DNA of 64,000 nt from Limonium bicolor. Taxonomy: Eukaryota; Streptophyta; Magnoliopsida; Caryophyllales; Plumbaginaceae. The stretch is taken from NCBI GenBank assembly GCA_023374045.1, contig CM041777.1:86298300-86362299 (forward strand). The letters are read 5' to 3'. Below are positions 21,901-34,179 of the stretch, in pieces. The notes beneath the pieces are model-generated. The model was not told the origin of the DNA, made no database searches, and saw only the letters and a list, made by a program, of their open reading frames with translations. The translations under genes and the position numbers were made by a program. Position 1 is the stretch's first letter. Every line of letters begins with the position of its first letter.

Positions 21901-24890
21901 CTTTTTCCTGCCATTCACCATGAATATCTGCTCTTATTTTATTTCTTCATTGTGCATATATTGATTTGCCTCTATTTCTCATTCTATTAATTGCTTTATT
22001 GTTCTAAATTTTATTTAAGCCCTAGTTATCATCCTCTAGGATCCCTTTCACTGACAGAAAAGCTTGGGATAAAATACCGCCCCACATCTAGCGTATTTCT
22101 GATTCGTTTCGTGGGGTAGTATTTTCCTATAGCTTCACAAAACATCTAAACCATCCCTTGTATATATAAGAATAAAACCTTTAAAACATGCCCTTAAGGC
22201 TATTGTAGGAATGCTTAGGATGTGAAACCACCCCACGCCTAACGTATTTCTGATTCGTTTTGTGCGGGTGGGATCCTCCTTTGTTTTCATTCACCTAATG
22301 GCAAAGAATATTCCAAATTCAACTTGAAGTTCCATTTCACCTTCAACCTAAATAAAACCCATAAAATCAAAAGGCCCAAAAGCCCAAGACCAAGATTAGG
22401 CCCAAAAATCAAGTCTAGCCAACACTCGAACTCAAAAGCCCATTTGGCCAACTAAGCCCATTCGGCCCATCAGGCCCATTCGGTCCAACTTTGACCAACC
22501 CCTAACATTAACCAATCCGACATTGACCCGAACATTGACCAATCAAACTTTGACCCGAACATTGACCAATCCAACTTTTTCCCGAACATTGACCAATCCC
22601 ACTTTGACCCAACCATTGACCAATCCCACTTTGACCCAAGTTTGACCAATTCACCTTGGACTAACCCGAACTTTGACCCGGCCTGTCTTCCAATCCTGGC
22701 CCAAATTCAATTCAAACCCAATTCAATTTTGACTCAATTCAATTCAAACTCAATTCATTCAACCAAATCCAATTCAGTCCAGTTCCATTCATTCAAATTT
22801 AATCAAATTTAAGTCTATTTCGTCCAATCCGCTTTCACTTGTAAATTCCTTTCAAAATCTAAAAACCCAAAAAGAATTTCAAAACCATCATTTTATTCAA
22901 GTCTCATCAAGTTTTCAAAGAAACCATTTTGTGGAATTTAAAAAGGAAAAAACTCTTCTCACATCACAGAAAACTTCTCTATTGCAGAAAGTTCTTCTCA
23001 CATATACAGAAAGTTTTCTCCTAAGAGCATTTCTCAAAATCAGTGTTTCTTTGTCGAGAATTCCGAACAACCTCCAAAGTTTTCTAACTTAGTTTTTAAA
23101 TCCAAATAAATTGTTTTCGGGGAGCAAGAAATGTCTAACCCCTTCAAAGCATTTCCTCCATGGTTAGAACATCACTTGTCTTCCTTCCCAAATAAAAAAT
23201 CCGAGGCGGGGCACTGGGGTATAACCTTCCCTTGTCGCAGTCTGGATCTCTTTTAGGCGGGGCATTAGGGTGACAAACCTCCTCTAATTGCAGCCTAGAT
23301 TTTTACAAGGCGGGGTGCTAGGGAAGCAACGACCTTCCTAGTTGCAGCCGGGATTTTGGAATCGTCTAACTCCTTCCACTCGATTTCAATGTTTTCGGTT
23401 TTTAACGTTTTAAAACCCGGGAGTTAGAGACGTTATTAGGGTTTGACCGAGAACATCTCATTCATGGTGTTTCTCTCTAAATCCTATTTTCGACATAAAT
23501 ACATTGCCCCATCTTTCGAGTCTCGACACTTACCATTAGTTAAGTGTCGCGTTCGAGGGGGTACACAGGGTGATCCCTCAGGATCATCCGCCCTTTGCAA
23601 AATAAAACAAAATTTGACAGATGATTTTGACAATTAGTCCTCCAAACAACTCAACCCATCGTCATCTCATTTCAAATCCCGAAACATCCCAAAACCTCAA
23701 CTCTATTGGAACCTCGAACCCGAAACACCCGGGATCTCCACCCAAACATCAATTGCCTCACACACTCAAATCATTATCTAAACTCTAAATCATTCCAAAC
23801 TCAAATCATCTCTCAAATCTCGACTTCTTTCAAACTTCTATAGTCTCATAGGCCCGAGCGCCCCGCAGACTCGAACATCTCAATCTCTCCACCATTTTAA
23901 GATTCAAACGTCTCACAGACTCGAGCGTCTCACAGACCTTGATATCACATTCCTCCCACTACACGAAAATCCCAAATGTCTCATAGACCCGAGCGTCTCA
24001 CAGACTAACCTCTCAAGCCCTAAACTTCCTGAAACTTCAAACATCTCAAAAATCTCCAAACCCCCAAAAAACCTGAACTACGTAAGGTCTAATCTCAACA
24101 AGAGTTGAGTATGTAGGCAGCCCATCTAGGGTACGACCCCATTCCATTCCAAACAAAAAACCATTTTCCCCCTCTGAGGTGGCTCTCATATCTCTCAAAA
24201 CATTCAAACCTTCTTCGGTTCCCACAAGCTCCAAACCATCAGACTCCAAGTCTTGTTCATTCACTCAACCTCAGACTCTTCCCAAATCTTCATTCTATAC
24301 TCATCTGAGTTCGCCAACTCCTCCCCTTGGCGCTCGCTTGGCAGAAAAGCTCGCCTCATCCACTCTCCTTCTCTCTTCCTGTCCTAATTCTATCCTTTGG
24401 CTTTAAATTGAATCTCTCCATAAGGTTTTGAAAGAAGGCAATCCCGACAATTGGAGACCGAGGTTTCCTCGGGCACCAATCCGAAGTCGTGGTCGTTGCC
24501 ACTTCTAAGGGGTGTAACCCAGTGCGAACCCACATAGAATCTCTGACATGACCGGATAAGTCCTATCCATAGGTAATAATCTCAGAGTCAATTAATGGTT
24601 CTTAGAACACGATCTTCCTTCCTAGTTATCATAGGTCAAACTAGGTGGCGACTCTAGTCAATTCCGCCTTATAGAGGCATAAGTCCGCGTGGGGCCCATT
24701 GAGAGCGGGTGTAGTGCTCACTAGCATTCCCCATAAGCTCTCTGGGAAAGACGGACGATGTAGTAGGTATTTGAGGGATGCCAGAATAACGGGTTTTCAC
24801 CCCCCACAGAATGGCATTTTCTAGAGTCTTGGCTTCTCAGTCAGACCGTATTTAGATAGACCCCCTCATACCGAAAAATCACCCTCCACA
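18995..24890 (+). repeat. 3' LTR (5.90 kb) of Ogre-like element
   Basis: Starts TGTAACCCACAACC (the 5' copy has TGTAGACACC) and ends CACCCTCCACA. It follows the 5' LTR closely apart from the 1.3-kb segment noted at 5103-6440 and scattered single-base and homopolymer differences. The 27-bp array (22506-22640) and the 51-bp triplicate (23203-23357) are retained. Confidence 0.85.
22506..22640 (+). repeat. 27-bp minisatellite in 3' LTR (5 units)
   Basis: Same five-unit CATTGACCAATCC-type array as in the 5' LTR, with the same unit number and order. The array therefore existed before the insertion and has not changed length since. Confidence 0.85.
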
Positions 24891-24895
24891 CATAC
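24891..24895. repeat. Target-site duplication CATAC (right) of Ogre-like element
   Basis: Exact copy of 4666-4670, placed directly after the LTR end CCTCCACA. Confidence 0.9.
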
Positions 24896-27800
24896 CGCAA
24901 TGTTATTATCTTCCCAATGTGGAGATGTTTTATTTCGATTTAGGTTCCTTGTGTAGATTAGCTTACCTCACATTATTTTATCATTTATGATACAATTCAC
25001 CAAGTATTTTGGTTGATAATGGATGAAGTAATTTATCGGGTTACAAGCTCTCTTGAGCGTTGGTCATTTGTGGTGTCCAATGTGCATTCACATGGATTGT
25101 TTTTGACAATTACTGTCTCCTCAGTGCTTAGCATTGGTTATAGGCTCTAGCTATGCAGTTTTACTTTTGTATGTACATCACCGGGACATCCCAAGAAACT
25201 TCAAGGGTCTTCTGGTCCCATTCTCTAATTGAAGAGTATTCTATCACTGACAAGTGAAAGTTCTTATTGAGGGGTAGTTTCCACTCATAAGTCTCATGAC
25301 AAGGTTTACCATGTTCTTGGTCGCATTTGGAGTATACTACTCCTTTAAGTCTTAATGGTTTGGAAATCTCTTTTCCTTGTTCAATCGCCCTTTGGCAATA
25401 TCTACATGCACAAGGTTTGTTGTTATAGTAGATGGAAGCCTTTCCTATGGGTTCACATCTTCACCGCATTGTTGGTTTTCTATTAACGAGAGGTATCTTC
25501 CCTCAAGTTTTCTCGTAGTGTCCAAGTGTGGACTGGGCCATTATTGGGGTTACCACAATTCCTATGCCTCTGTGCTACCGTTGCTACAGAAGGCATGAAG
25601 GACAATTAAAAGCTTCGTCAACTGTATACTAAGCTGATGTTCTAGTGCCAGTGACACTGAGGTAGCCGTTACTCCAAGCCACTCATTATGCTGAGTTCAG
25701 ATTGGGTGGCTTGTCGATCTATTTGTCATATAATTGCATGTCGATCATTTGTCGTATGAAGCATATCTCTTGCAAGTTAGTAATTGGTATGGGTTTCCAA
25801 CCGTTTAAGTTTACATAACGTATTTGGTTTATGGCTTTTAAGCCAAATTGCTGCGAGCTATGCTCTTTGCAAGCTGCTTATACATGTTTCCACTCCTTAT
25901 ATACCATTATAGGGTTGGAGGAGGTATTTACTGGGCTCCATGGCAAGTTGTTGCATCACGCTTCCATTCAAGGAGGCCCTTTAGCCATTCTGATGTTAAT
26001 CAGTGCCTTTTGTAGGGGAGGGTATTTCCTGTTAAGTGAAATCCCTCTGGTGTCCTATCTGAGTGTTCGTTCTAGCTTCCGTGCTCTTATCATGACGCTT
26101 GTTCGATTGTTGTTAACTTAGACACCCTTCAAGGATTGCTCCTGGGTGTTGTTGGTTATGCCGTTACATCCGGCTAATGTTTATGACATGTTGTGTCCAC
26201 TATACCCTCTTGTGGTATTGTATTTGAGTTATTCCCTTTTTGGGTTATAACGTCTCCCGTTCTTGGGTAGACTGTTCATACCTTCTCCTAGTGCTTAATA
26301 CTAGGTATAATATCCTCTTCAATGATAGATTATACTTCGTGGTAATCTTGAGATTACTCTTGGGAGACTCCGTCCCGTTTGTTGAGCATCGTTGTGTCCA
26401 CATTAGGCATTTGCCTTGCTGTGTTCAGGCTGGGTATACTTTCCAGCTATCACGTATTTGTTTGATGTCTTTGAGACATATCCAATGTCTATACTTACTA
26501 GTTTGTGCTCCTTGCACTTTCTAGTTCTTATTCCTTACCTTCATATGGATTCTCTGAGTTCCTTTATACTTGATCGTCTGAGGTGTCCAACTGTTCTGGT
26601 TTGAACTTACTGATGGTCCGTAGAACGGAGTTGACTACTTCCCGTGTTTCGTACACTACATGTATACATACGTGGGGTACCTTGTTGATACGTTACCACT
26701 TACCCGACTATCTGTCAGGCCCGCAAGCTCCTTCGGAGTGCGGTCGTCCCACATCCCGTGATTGGGTACACTCGTAGTGCTCGTCACATGCCTAGGTGAA
26801 GTATTCTATTGTCAACCCTCTTGTATCATCCTGTGATACTCACCGTAATTTTATTGGTTTGGTTTTAAAATCCAAGGTTTAAAAGAAAGGTTGTGGTTTG
26901 GAAAGAAAAATTGGGTTTAAAAGAAAATAGAAATCTTCATGGCATTTCAATGCCGGTTGATTTTGACCGGGTCTAGCTTCCCGCTGACCGGTATGTCCTT
27001 AATACAATGGTCGGGCCGTTAGGCCTTTCCAAGGTTCCATTCTTCCAGTTTTTAGGATGTATGATCCTGTAGTTGTTTCATTGTTGTCACGGTACATTAC
27101 TATGTATCTGCGGTGTGTTAGAGTTCCTTTACATATTCCTGTTCTTACTGCACTTTCCGTGGCAAGTGCGCGGTACTGGTGGTTTTTGGGGAAAACCTAT
27201 ACCGGTCACGACATGGTTTTCTACTCATATTTGGTAGTCTTGTCGACTCTTCCTTTGAAGTGTTGATTTATGTTGTAGAATACTCGATCCTTTAGGTAGC
27301 TTCTCAGTGATCTGGACATGGCTGTCGTAGATCTGGGTACTTCTCCAATCCTTGGAGATTCCCTTTTGATTTGGTTGTGTTTCCTTGTTGCTTGTTCCCA
27401 CGTGTTTACCGTGGTTATTGAGCCATAGCTTGGTTTAGGTACTACTCCTGTAGTCCTGTCGAATTATATCTCGTGAATGTTCTTGTAGCTGTTTGAGCTA
27501 TGTTGGCCAGGTATTGTAACCTTAATGGCGTTGTAGCTTCGGAGTTAACCACTCCCGACTATGTCCTTAGTCAGCTAGCATACCGTTGATGGTATTACTT
27601 AGATATTACTGCCCCGTAGACTTGTGTCTCGGTTTTTGTTTTTGTTCCTTTTACCACTCTGTTGCACGCTTAGTGCTTCTTTTCCTGCTGCTGGTTGTCT
27701 AGCCAGGTTCTGCGACTGCTAGGCATGTCGCCCCATGCTGTTGTAAGTTACAGCCTCCTTATGATTGGAGTGCACATTCTACCGCTATTAAGTGCGGGTA

Positions 27801-28087
27801 CTGTTGTTCAACCGGAATCCATCTCCGGGACTTCCAATCTTTTGGAATCTACTGTATGTCGGTTCTTGTTTACCGTACGGTGGTTTCTCAACTGCCAGAT
27901 CAGGTTTTCCCAAGTTATACAATGGGTTTGTGGAGGGGGGGGGTCTGATATTGTAGGTATCCGGTACTCACCAGGAGTTCCTAACTAGCATATCTTTAAT
28001 GCTAACACTCAGCCCTTAGCCCTAAGCTTCAAATTCCTAACTCGGTATTCCTAAACTCGGTATTTCCAGTCATCAGAGTGATACTTC
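24896..28087 (-). other. 5' half of Gypsy interior, no recognisable coding sequence
   Basis: About 3.2 kb that should carry gag, protease and the start of reverse transcriptase on the minus strand. Only short frames are open, in either direction (for example 25831-26121 and 27695-27988 plus), and none has a zinc knuckle, a D(S/T)G or a YXDD box. A run of nine G lies near 27937-27945. The segment looks non-autonomous rather than lightly mutated. Confidence 0.5.
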
Positions 28088-28099
28088 GCTCTGATACCA
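28088..28099 (-). other. Primer binding site (tRNA-iMet) of Gypsy element
   Basis: The reverse complement is TGGTATCAGAGC, the standard plant tRNA-iMet primer site. It starts five bases after the 5' LTR end on the minus strand. This gives the element's orientation. Confidence 0.85.
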
Positions 28100-28104
28100 C
28101 TTTT

Positions 28105-31100
28105 TGTAACACCCCTACCGCTAATACCGTCATTACCGTCCAATCTCCTTATACATCCATATTCCATACTCACGCAGTGGATACATACTTACACAACGGC
28201 GGGTGATACAATGCCGTTAGCCACCCACGTGACTAACAAGGCTACTACTACATACAACATCGGTCTGATGGACCGGAATATCCAAGTGCTACACAAATAC
28301 AATCCTTACTACAATTACAACCGGGTACTACAACCTCCCATTCAATACAATACTCCATTACAATGCCATACAATACAATATAACATACCGAGTTTACTAA
28401 GTTCCAAATACAAATGCAATACTTCTTCCAAGTTCATACATACTCATTAAGAGACTACATCTACCCATTCCTCACAACTACATACTTCAAATACTTATGG
28501 TGTACCCCTTGGTACACTTCTACTTCTACGCTACAAGCCTTATACCATCCTCTACAATCCACATTTCATTCCTAATAATCTAGGCATCTCCGCTGGTCTC
28601 TTCTGTGACCATAACTGCTTCGGGTACCTGCACACTAAAAACGTAGCCCCTAGGGGCTCAGCTTACGCTGCATATGACTTCCGCATACCCCGCATACTAG
28701 CAAGGGTACGCCAACCACTTGGTCGAATACATGCAGTTCATTTACAAAACATACATACATACATGCTTTCATTCATACTAATACAATACTACACAATGAA
28801 TACATACATACACTTCAATACATACAAGGTAGACCACACAAGTCAACCGATACCTACTTACCTTTCCGAAGTACGCATACACAATGCATACACAATACAT
28901 GCGCAATACATACCCAATACACAATACTTGTTAGCTCCATTGGTCCACCCGGGTTAATCGGGTGGAGGTTACTCTTTTACTCGGGGTCAATGACTTACAC
29001 CAGCCAAAACCATTACTCATACAATACTTTACTTTACTTACTACTTACTCAAGTTAAGTCGTCGGGACCTCCGGCCCGGGGACTACACCGTCCCACCACC
29101 GGGATTTACTTGGTTCATTAATCCAGGATGCTACCCATTTAAGGGGTTTGGGCCGTGGAAAAGTTTAAGAACCAGGAATCGGATCCAACCTCTTGTGTCT
29201 CCTCATCCTCACGCGTGGCCGAAACTATATCGAACTTCTACTCATTCCAATTTACTCAATACTTACGTTAGGAGTTAGGTAGTTAGGAATTAGTAGAAGT
29301 CACACATCCAAGACACACACAAATACATTGCTCATATACACATCCATACAAGATACAATACAATACACAAGTACAAATAACAAGGTACGAATTCATTTCA
29401 TCTTCATCCATATATTTCATGAATTATACAAGCTAGTGTTCAGGACAAATATATCAAGAAAACCTAAAGCAAGCACAAGTAAGTGCAATATAGTCTGATT
29501 CATGCATTTATCTTATTTAGGTGATCAAATAAGCACACAATCGGGGTAACCAGGTTAGGATACAGAGCATGATGAAATCATACTTTTTCCGGAAATTACT
29601 TTACCGGGTGTTCCCTTGTTCCTTTGGTTCACTCTCGTTCCTCGAGTCTTATCCTTGAACCTCCGGCTATATGCCAAATTGTTCCATTAATACTAAGCAT
29701 TACAATACATACATACTTACTACTCCCGTACTTACCTCGTTATCCCGTTGTTTCGGTTTAACTTAATGTTCTTATACTTACAACTTCCTTAATCACTTCT
29801 CATACTTGTTTACACTTATTAGGGCCTTTAAGGTCACCAAAAAAGGCCTTAGCAACTTCTAAAACCATTACTCATCAATCCCCCATGTTTTAAACCCTAA
29901 AAATCACATTCTGCAACAATTTCGGGGTGGTTCGGGACTTGGTCCGGACCCAAGGTCCTGGACCATGCACTGAAGTTATCTCGGCCTATTTTTCATTGTG
30001 GTCCGGGACTTGGTCCTGGACCTAGGTCCCGACCAATACCAGTTTTTGCTCTCGGGGTGTTTTTAAGTGCGGTCCGGGACTTGGTACATATCCTAGGTTC
30101 CGGACCCTGCTAAAAACTGCTACTAGGATGATTTTTCAGCCCTTAATTAACCCTTAATCCTCCTCCAATCATTCCATAATCTTTCCACGTGTTTTGTACA
30201 TGTTTAAACACACTTAAACACTCACTAAAACTCCTTAAATCCATGGTCCAATACTTACTCAACTTCTTGTTCAAATTCTACAAATTTCCATTCACATTTT
30301 CACACTTTGCACACTTGTGCATTCTTACACGCCTCTTTGCATTTTGCACTTTGTTCTAATTCCATATTACCATTCCAATTCATTCCCAATCAACTACACT
30401 ATCAATACACAAGTCCAACACTCATTTTACCAATTCTTGCACACTAATTTTTTCTTAACTTCTCCATTGCATTTTAACACTCCTTGCTACAGATTTTACA
30501 CTCTCATATCCTCATACTACAACTACCAATCCATGGTTACCAAACATCCTTACTCAATCCAATACACACCTTGGTTTTCCCATTCACCAAGTCATCCATA
30601 AATGTACATTTCCTACTAAAATTTTGCCATAGTTCACCTACTTTTCTTACTTAGCCACACATATCCATTCTCACCAAATTCATTCCTAATCTAGCCACAC
30701 GCATACAAGGGTCCTACCAGAAATCAAGGCAATACCAAACACCAATACTTACATCAAACAACAATGCCAATACAAGTACACAATTATATGGCTCTAAGGC
30801 CTACAATCCAAATACTAGCTCACAATTACTCAAACTTCCATTACCACAATACTAATACAATATTTTGGGTTCTTTAATTTGTTTACCCATTCCCATTACT
30901 CTAATGCATTTAAAATTTTAGCATTAAGAAGGAGTTCTTACCTTGAGCTTATATTTCCTTCTTTCCTTTCCAATTCTCCTCCTTCTCTATTTCTTGCACA
31001 AAATCGGTCACATGGGGAATGGAGTTGCCAAAATCCATTCCCATCACCCAAATCACACATAAACAAGTGTAATTAAAATACTAACCCTTAGATTTATACT

Positions 31101-32261
31101 AATTCATTGAAATGTTTAAAACACAAATTCTAGGGTTTACCTTTGGAATGTTTTAGGAGGGGTTTTAGCCCTTGGTTCAAGAAGGTGATTCCACCACCAT
31201 TGCAAGGTTGAATTGATGCTCAAAATAGAGAGGAAAATAGAGCATTACAAGAGGGGTAAAAATCGGTTACAAAAGAAGATGAAGAAAACATGAGTTTTTT
31301 ATGTAGATTTTTACCTTAATGGAGAGAGGGGACTCCAAGCTACCCATTGATGCTATTTTCTCTTTGAATGGGTAAAACCCATGGAGATGAACTTCCTCAT
31401 TTTGAAATTCTAAAAAGAGGGAAGTGTAGAGAATGATGAGGGAAGTAAGAATATGTAATTATTTTACATTTGGAGCTCACATGGAGGTAGAGCATGGAGG
31501 TAAAGTGGAGAAGCCATTGAAGCTTCTTTGGAGCTTCAAAAATCGCCGAGGAGGGAGAAGAGAGAGAAATCGGTGGGGAAGAAGAGATGGGAGGGAGAAT
31601 AGAGAAATGAGAGAGTGAGGTGAGAGAAAAGGGGTAAAGTACCTTTTTCTTTTTCTCTTTTGCTTTTTGACTCCTTTATTTGTTAACTAGTTACACGTGT
31701 GTGTGAGGGGTTATTTAACCCATTAAAAATCGGCCCCCTACTGTTGTACTAGTTGGAGTATTTTTCGTCTTTTACAGAAAACGCTCGTTATTTTACCCGG
31801 TTTCGGTACTATTCACTAACCGGGCCCGTTTTCCAGAATTTTCTCGTTTCTTTAATTTTATTGGTTATTAAGCTCCCATTAACGCTTAATTATTGTTATT
31901 TAATGATTTATAATTTTTACGGGTTCGTTTGACCACTTAAAGTCACGTTTTCGGGTTTTCTCGAAAAACATGCACTAAAGCTCTATTAGCGTTTTAATAC
32001 ATTATTTGGATCCGTTTTCTTCGGGAGTTGTTCCCATATATTATTTAGGCCTTATTAAGCCTTTAGAATCCATATAATACGCTAACCGAGGTCTCATACC
32101 TCCTATGGTTATTTAACGCTTATTTAGTGTTTTTCGCTTTTTAAGCGTTTCTTTATTTCTTTTGGATTTATTTTCCTTACCAATATTACTTAGGCACCAT
32201 TAGGCCCTTAAATACCTATCAGGATAATTTTGATCGTTATATTTAAGTTCGGGGTATTTCA
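28105..32261 (-). repeat. 5' LTR (4.16 kb) of minus-strand Gypsy element
   Basis: On the minus strand it runs from TGAAATACCCC (32261) to GGGTGTTACA (28105). The part 30030-32261 matches the partial 3' LTR at 1-2230. Short duplications of a GGTCCGGGACTTGGTCC motif lie at about 29930-30110. The small frames inside (28211-28450, 30317-30601 and others) are not supported as genes. Confidence 0.85.
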
Positions 32262-32280
32262 TAACCTTATAGTGCTATAT

Positions 32281-32296
32281 TATTAGCTTATATGTT
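32281..32296. repeat. Target-site duplication (left) of LINE
   Basis: TATTAGCTTATATGTT is repeated exactly at 35198-35213 on the other side of the LINE. This is the variable-length duplication typical of target-primed reverse transcription. Confidence 0.9.
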
Positions 32297-32358
32297 TTTT
32301 TGATCGCAAGATGGGAGGTATTACCTCAAGCTTTAATTAAGTATCAAAGTTCCGATCC

Positions 32359-33039
32359 TCAGCAGCTGGGGCCAATACATGGTGGTGGAGTATCTAAGAT
32401 GTATACTCCAAAATCTCTAAGCAAACCTAACTTGGCAAGAGAATCAGCTATGCCATTACTACTCCTTGGAGTATATAAAGTGGAAATCACAATCCATACT
32501 TAACAGCAGTTTACATTCATTAATAATAGGCCGAATGGCGCAGGACTCTGGACAGTTGTGGAAAAAGTCCACCAATAAAGCCGAATCTGAACAGATTATG
32601 ATGCGGTTCAGATTCCTCTTCTTGCTAACTTGATGGCACACCGCAGCGCTTCAGCTTCGGCATGGAGAGCACTCTGTTCCCCAAAGGATGCAATGAACCC
32701 AGTCAGCCAAAATCCATTATGATCTCTGAAAACGCCACCAGCAGCCCCTTTTCCTGCATTTTGAACAAAAGAGCCATCAATATTAATCTTCACATAGCCA
32801 TCCGGTGGGGGATCCCACCTGTTCTGTCCCAAGTTATCGCCTGAAACTGATTGTAGCTGCAACTCAGGATCAGTGGTCTTTAAAGCATTCCATGCTCTGT
32901 AATGGTGGAAGCACTCCAGTATCACCTGCCTAAATGGGATAAACAAACGATATTCATTAGCAAACACTTTCCTGTTTCTCCAAGTCCATAACTGATAACA
33001 AATAACCGAAAAGTTTACATTCCTCTTTCCTCTTAACAT
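32359..33039 (-). pseudogene. LINE ORF2 C-terminus: RNase H domain
   Basis: The 143-codon frame ending at 32608 contains VKINIDGSF (first catalytic Asp), GGVFRDHNGFW and AEAEALRCAIKLA (catalytic Glu). It continues in a shifted frame from 32641 with IICSDSALLVDFF (third acidic residue), and on the same strand NGIADSLAKL, up to a stop at 32359-32361. This order is the plant-type RNase H (RVT_3) found at the end of many plant LINE ORF2 proteins, where it removes RNA from the RNA:DNA hybrid. One frameshift near 32610-32640 splits it. The copy is dead. Confidence 0.85.
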
Positions 33040-34170
33040 AAACTTTCCTGTTTTGATAAGTTATCCTCCAACCAGGTTCTCCAATCCGAACTATAAAATG
33101 AAAACCGCTCTCGAGTAGGCAGAATTTTATCCCATAACCTCCTCGCAATCAAACAATCCCGCAAGACATGTATTGCTGTTTCATCACAGCCACAGAAATG
33201 ACACGACTTATCTAGAGTAAAGCCCCATAAAAGCACGCCTACAGTTTGTCATAAGTTTATTATGACAAGTTTTCCAAAGAAAAATACGGATTCTTTTCTG
33301 AATGGGGATGCTCCAAATGCACTTAAAGACATTCTTACCAGCATTCGTCGGAGCAGAATTTCCTTGTTTACCACTCCAGTCATACCCAGTCAGAAGCCGG
33401 TAAGCAGATTTGACACTATATTTTCCACTTGGTTCAAATTTCCAATGTAAAAGTCATCTGCAGCAGGAAAAACAGTAAAGCATCTAATATGATCAATAAT
33501 ACTAGCAGGCAGGTAATCCTCAAATTATCCCATAACCATCCCGATTCATCCGACCAATAATCAGCCACCACCAGATCCTGCAAATCCATCGGAACAGCAC
33601 ATATGGCACGGGATAATAAGGTGCAATTATCTAACCAGCAATCATTCCAGAAGTTGATACGTTTACCGTTACTTAATGTCCACCCTAACCCATCCTGCAG
33701 GAGATTAGCACATTTTTGAATGTTTTTCCAATTAATAGACCCATGCCTCACACAGGGATTAGGATACTTACGTAACAAGACTTCCTTACAAAAACTGTTA
33801 TGTTTACTCACTAAATTGCAAACAATCTTTCCAAAACAGGCTATATTCACAAACTTTGATTTACGAAGACCAAGGCCCCCCTCCACTTTGGGCTTACACA
33901 ACACATCCCACCCAATATCATGGATCTTCCTACTGTCCTGATCTTGCCCCCAATAAACTCCCGACATAAACTGTCTATCTTCTCATTTATCTTAGACGGG
34001 AGAATTTGGCTTTGCATAACATAAATAGGAGTGGAAGCAATGCAACTTTTTACTAGGGTAACTCTACCAGCCATAGACAAAGTTTTACATTTCCAACCAG
34101 AAAGCTTATCTCTGATTCTGGAAAGAACTAAATCATGCTTCATGCTGCCAGATTTACCATGCTTCAAGAA
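33033..34170 (-). pseudogene. LINE ORF2 linker and zinc-binding region
   Basis: Minus-strand frames 34167-33847 and 33967-33434 carry features of the region after reverse transcriptase in plant LINEs: LSGWKCKTLSMAGRVTLVK, IHDIGWDVLCKPKVEGGLG and SNGKRINFWNDCW. The frame 33236-33033 has the zinc-binding CHFCGCDETAIHVLRDC. The pieces lie in different frames, so at least two frame changes fall here. They are the decayed continuation of the reverse transcriptase listed to the right. Confidence 0.8.
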
Positions 34171-34179
34171 AACACCTAA

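Larger units (their letters stand above)
4671..24890 (+). mobile_element. Giant non-autonomous Ogre/Tat-like Gypsy retrotransposon (20.2 kb)
   Basis: Two direct copies of a very long LTR (4671-11820 and 18995-24890) flank a 7.2-kb interior. A PBS-like site follows the left LTR, a purine tract precedes the right LTR, and a perfect 5-bp duplication (CATAC) brackets the whole. Very long LTRs, a PBS of the form TGGTGACTCC..., and an internal tandem repeat before the 3' LTR are known in the Ogre/Retand (Tat) lineage. The lineage call is an inference, because no protease, reverse transcriptase, RNase H or integrase domain was found. It fits a large retrotransposon derivative that would need proteins in trans. 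Its insertion split the minus-strand Gypsy element. Confidence 0.8.
1..32261 (-). mobile_element. Ty3/Gypsy LTR retrotransposon (large-LTR, non-coding, interrupted), partial
   Basis: The sequence from 1 to 2230 recurs in the same orientation at 30030-32261, so these are the two LTRs of one element. Polarity is minus: the reverse complement of 28088-28099 is a tRNA-iMet primer site (TGGTATCAGAGC) next to the LTR end GTGTTACA, and a purine tract on the minus strand abuts the LTR at 2231. Without the nested 20-kb insertion the interior is about 5.65 kb, a normal length for Gypsy elements, but no gag, protease, reverse transcriptase or integrase could be recognised in any frame. It is either non-autonomous or heavily decayed. 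The left end lies outside the window, so the target duplication cannot be checked; the right-hand candidate is TAACC at 32262-32266. The Tekay/Del-like placement is inferred from LTR and PPT style only. Confidence 0.8.

Noticed and set aside
28088..28099. TGGTATCAGAGC sites (also 49328-49339 and 59712-59723) as possible tRNA gene fragments
   Set aside because: Each sits 0-5 bases from an LTR end and is only 12 bases long, so these are primer binding sites. No tRNA cloverleaf surrounds them.
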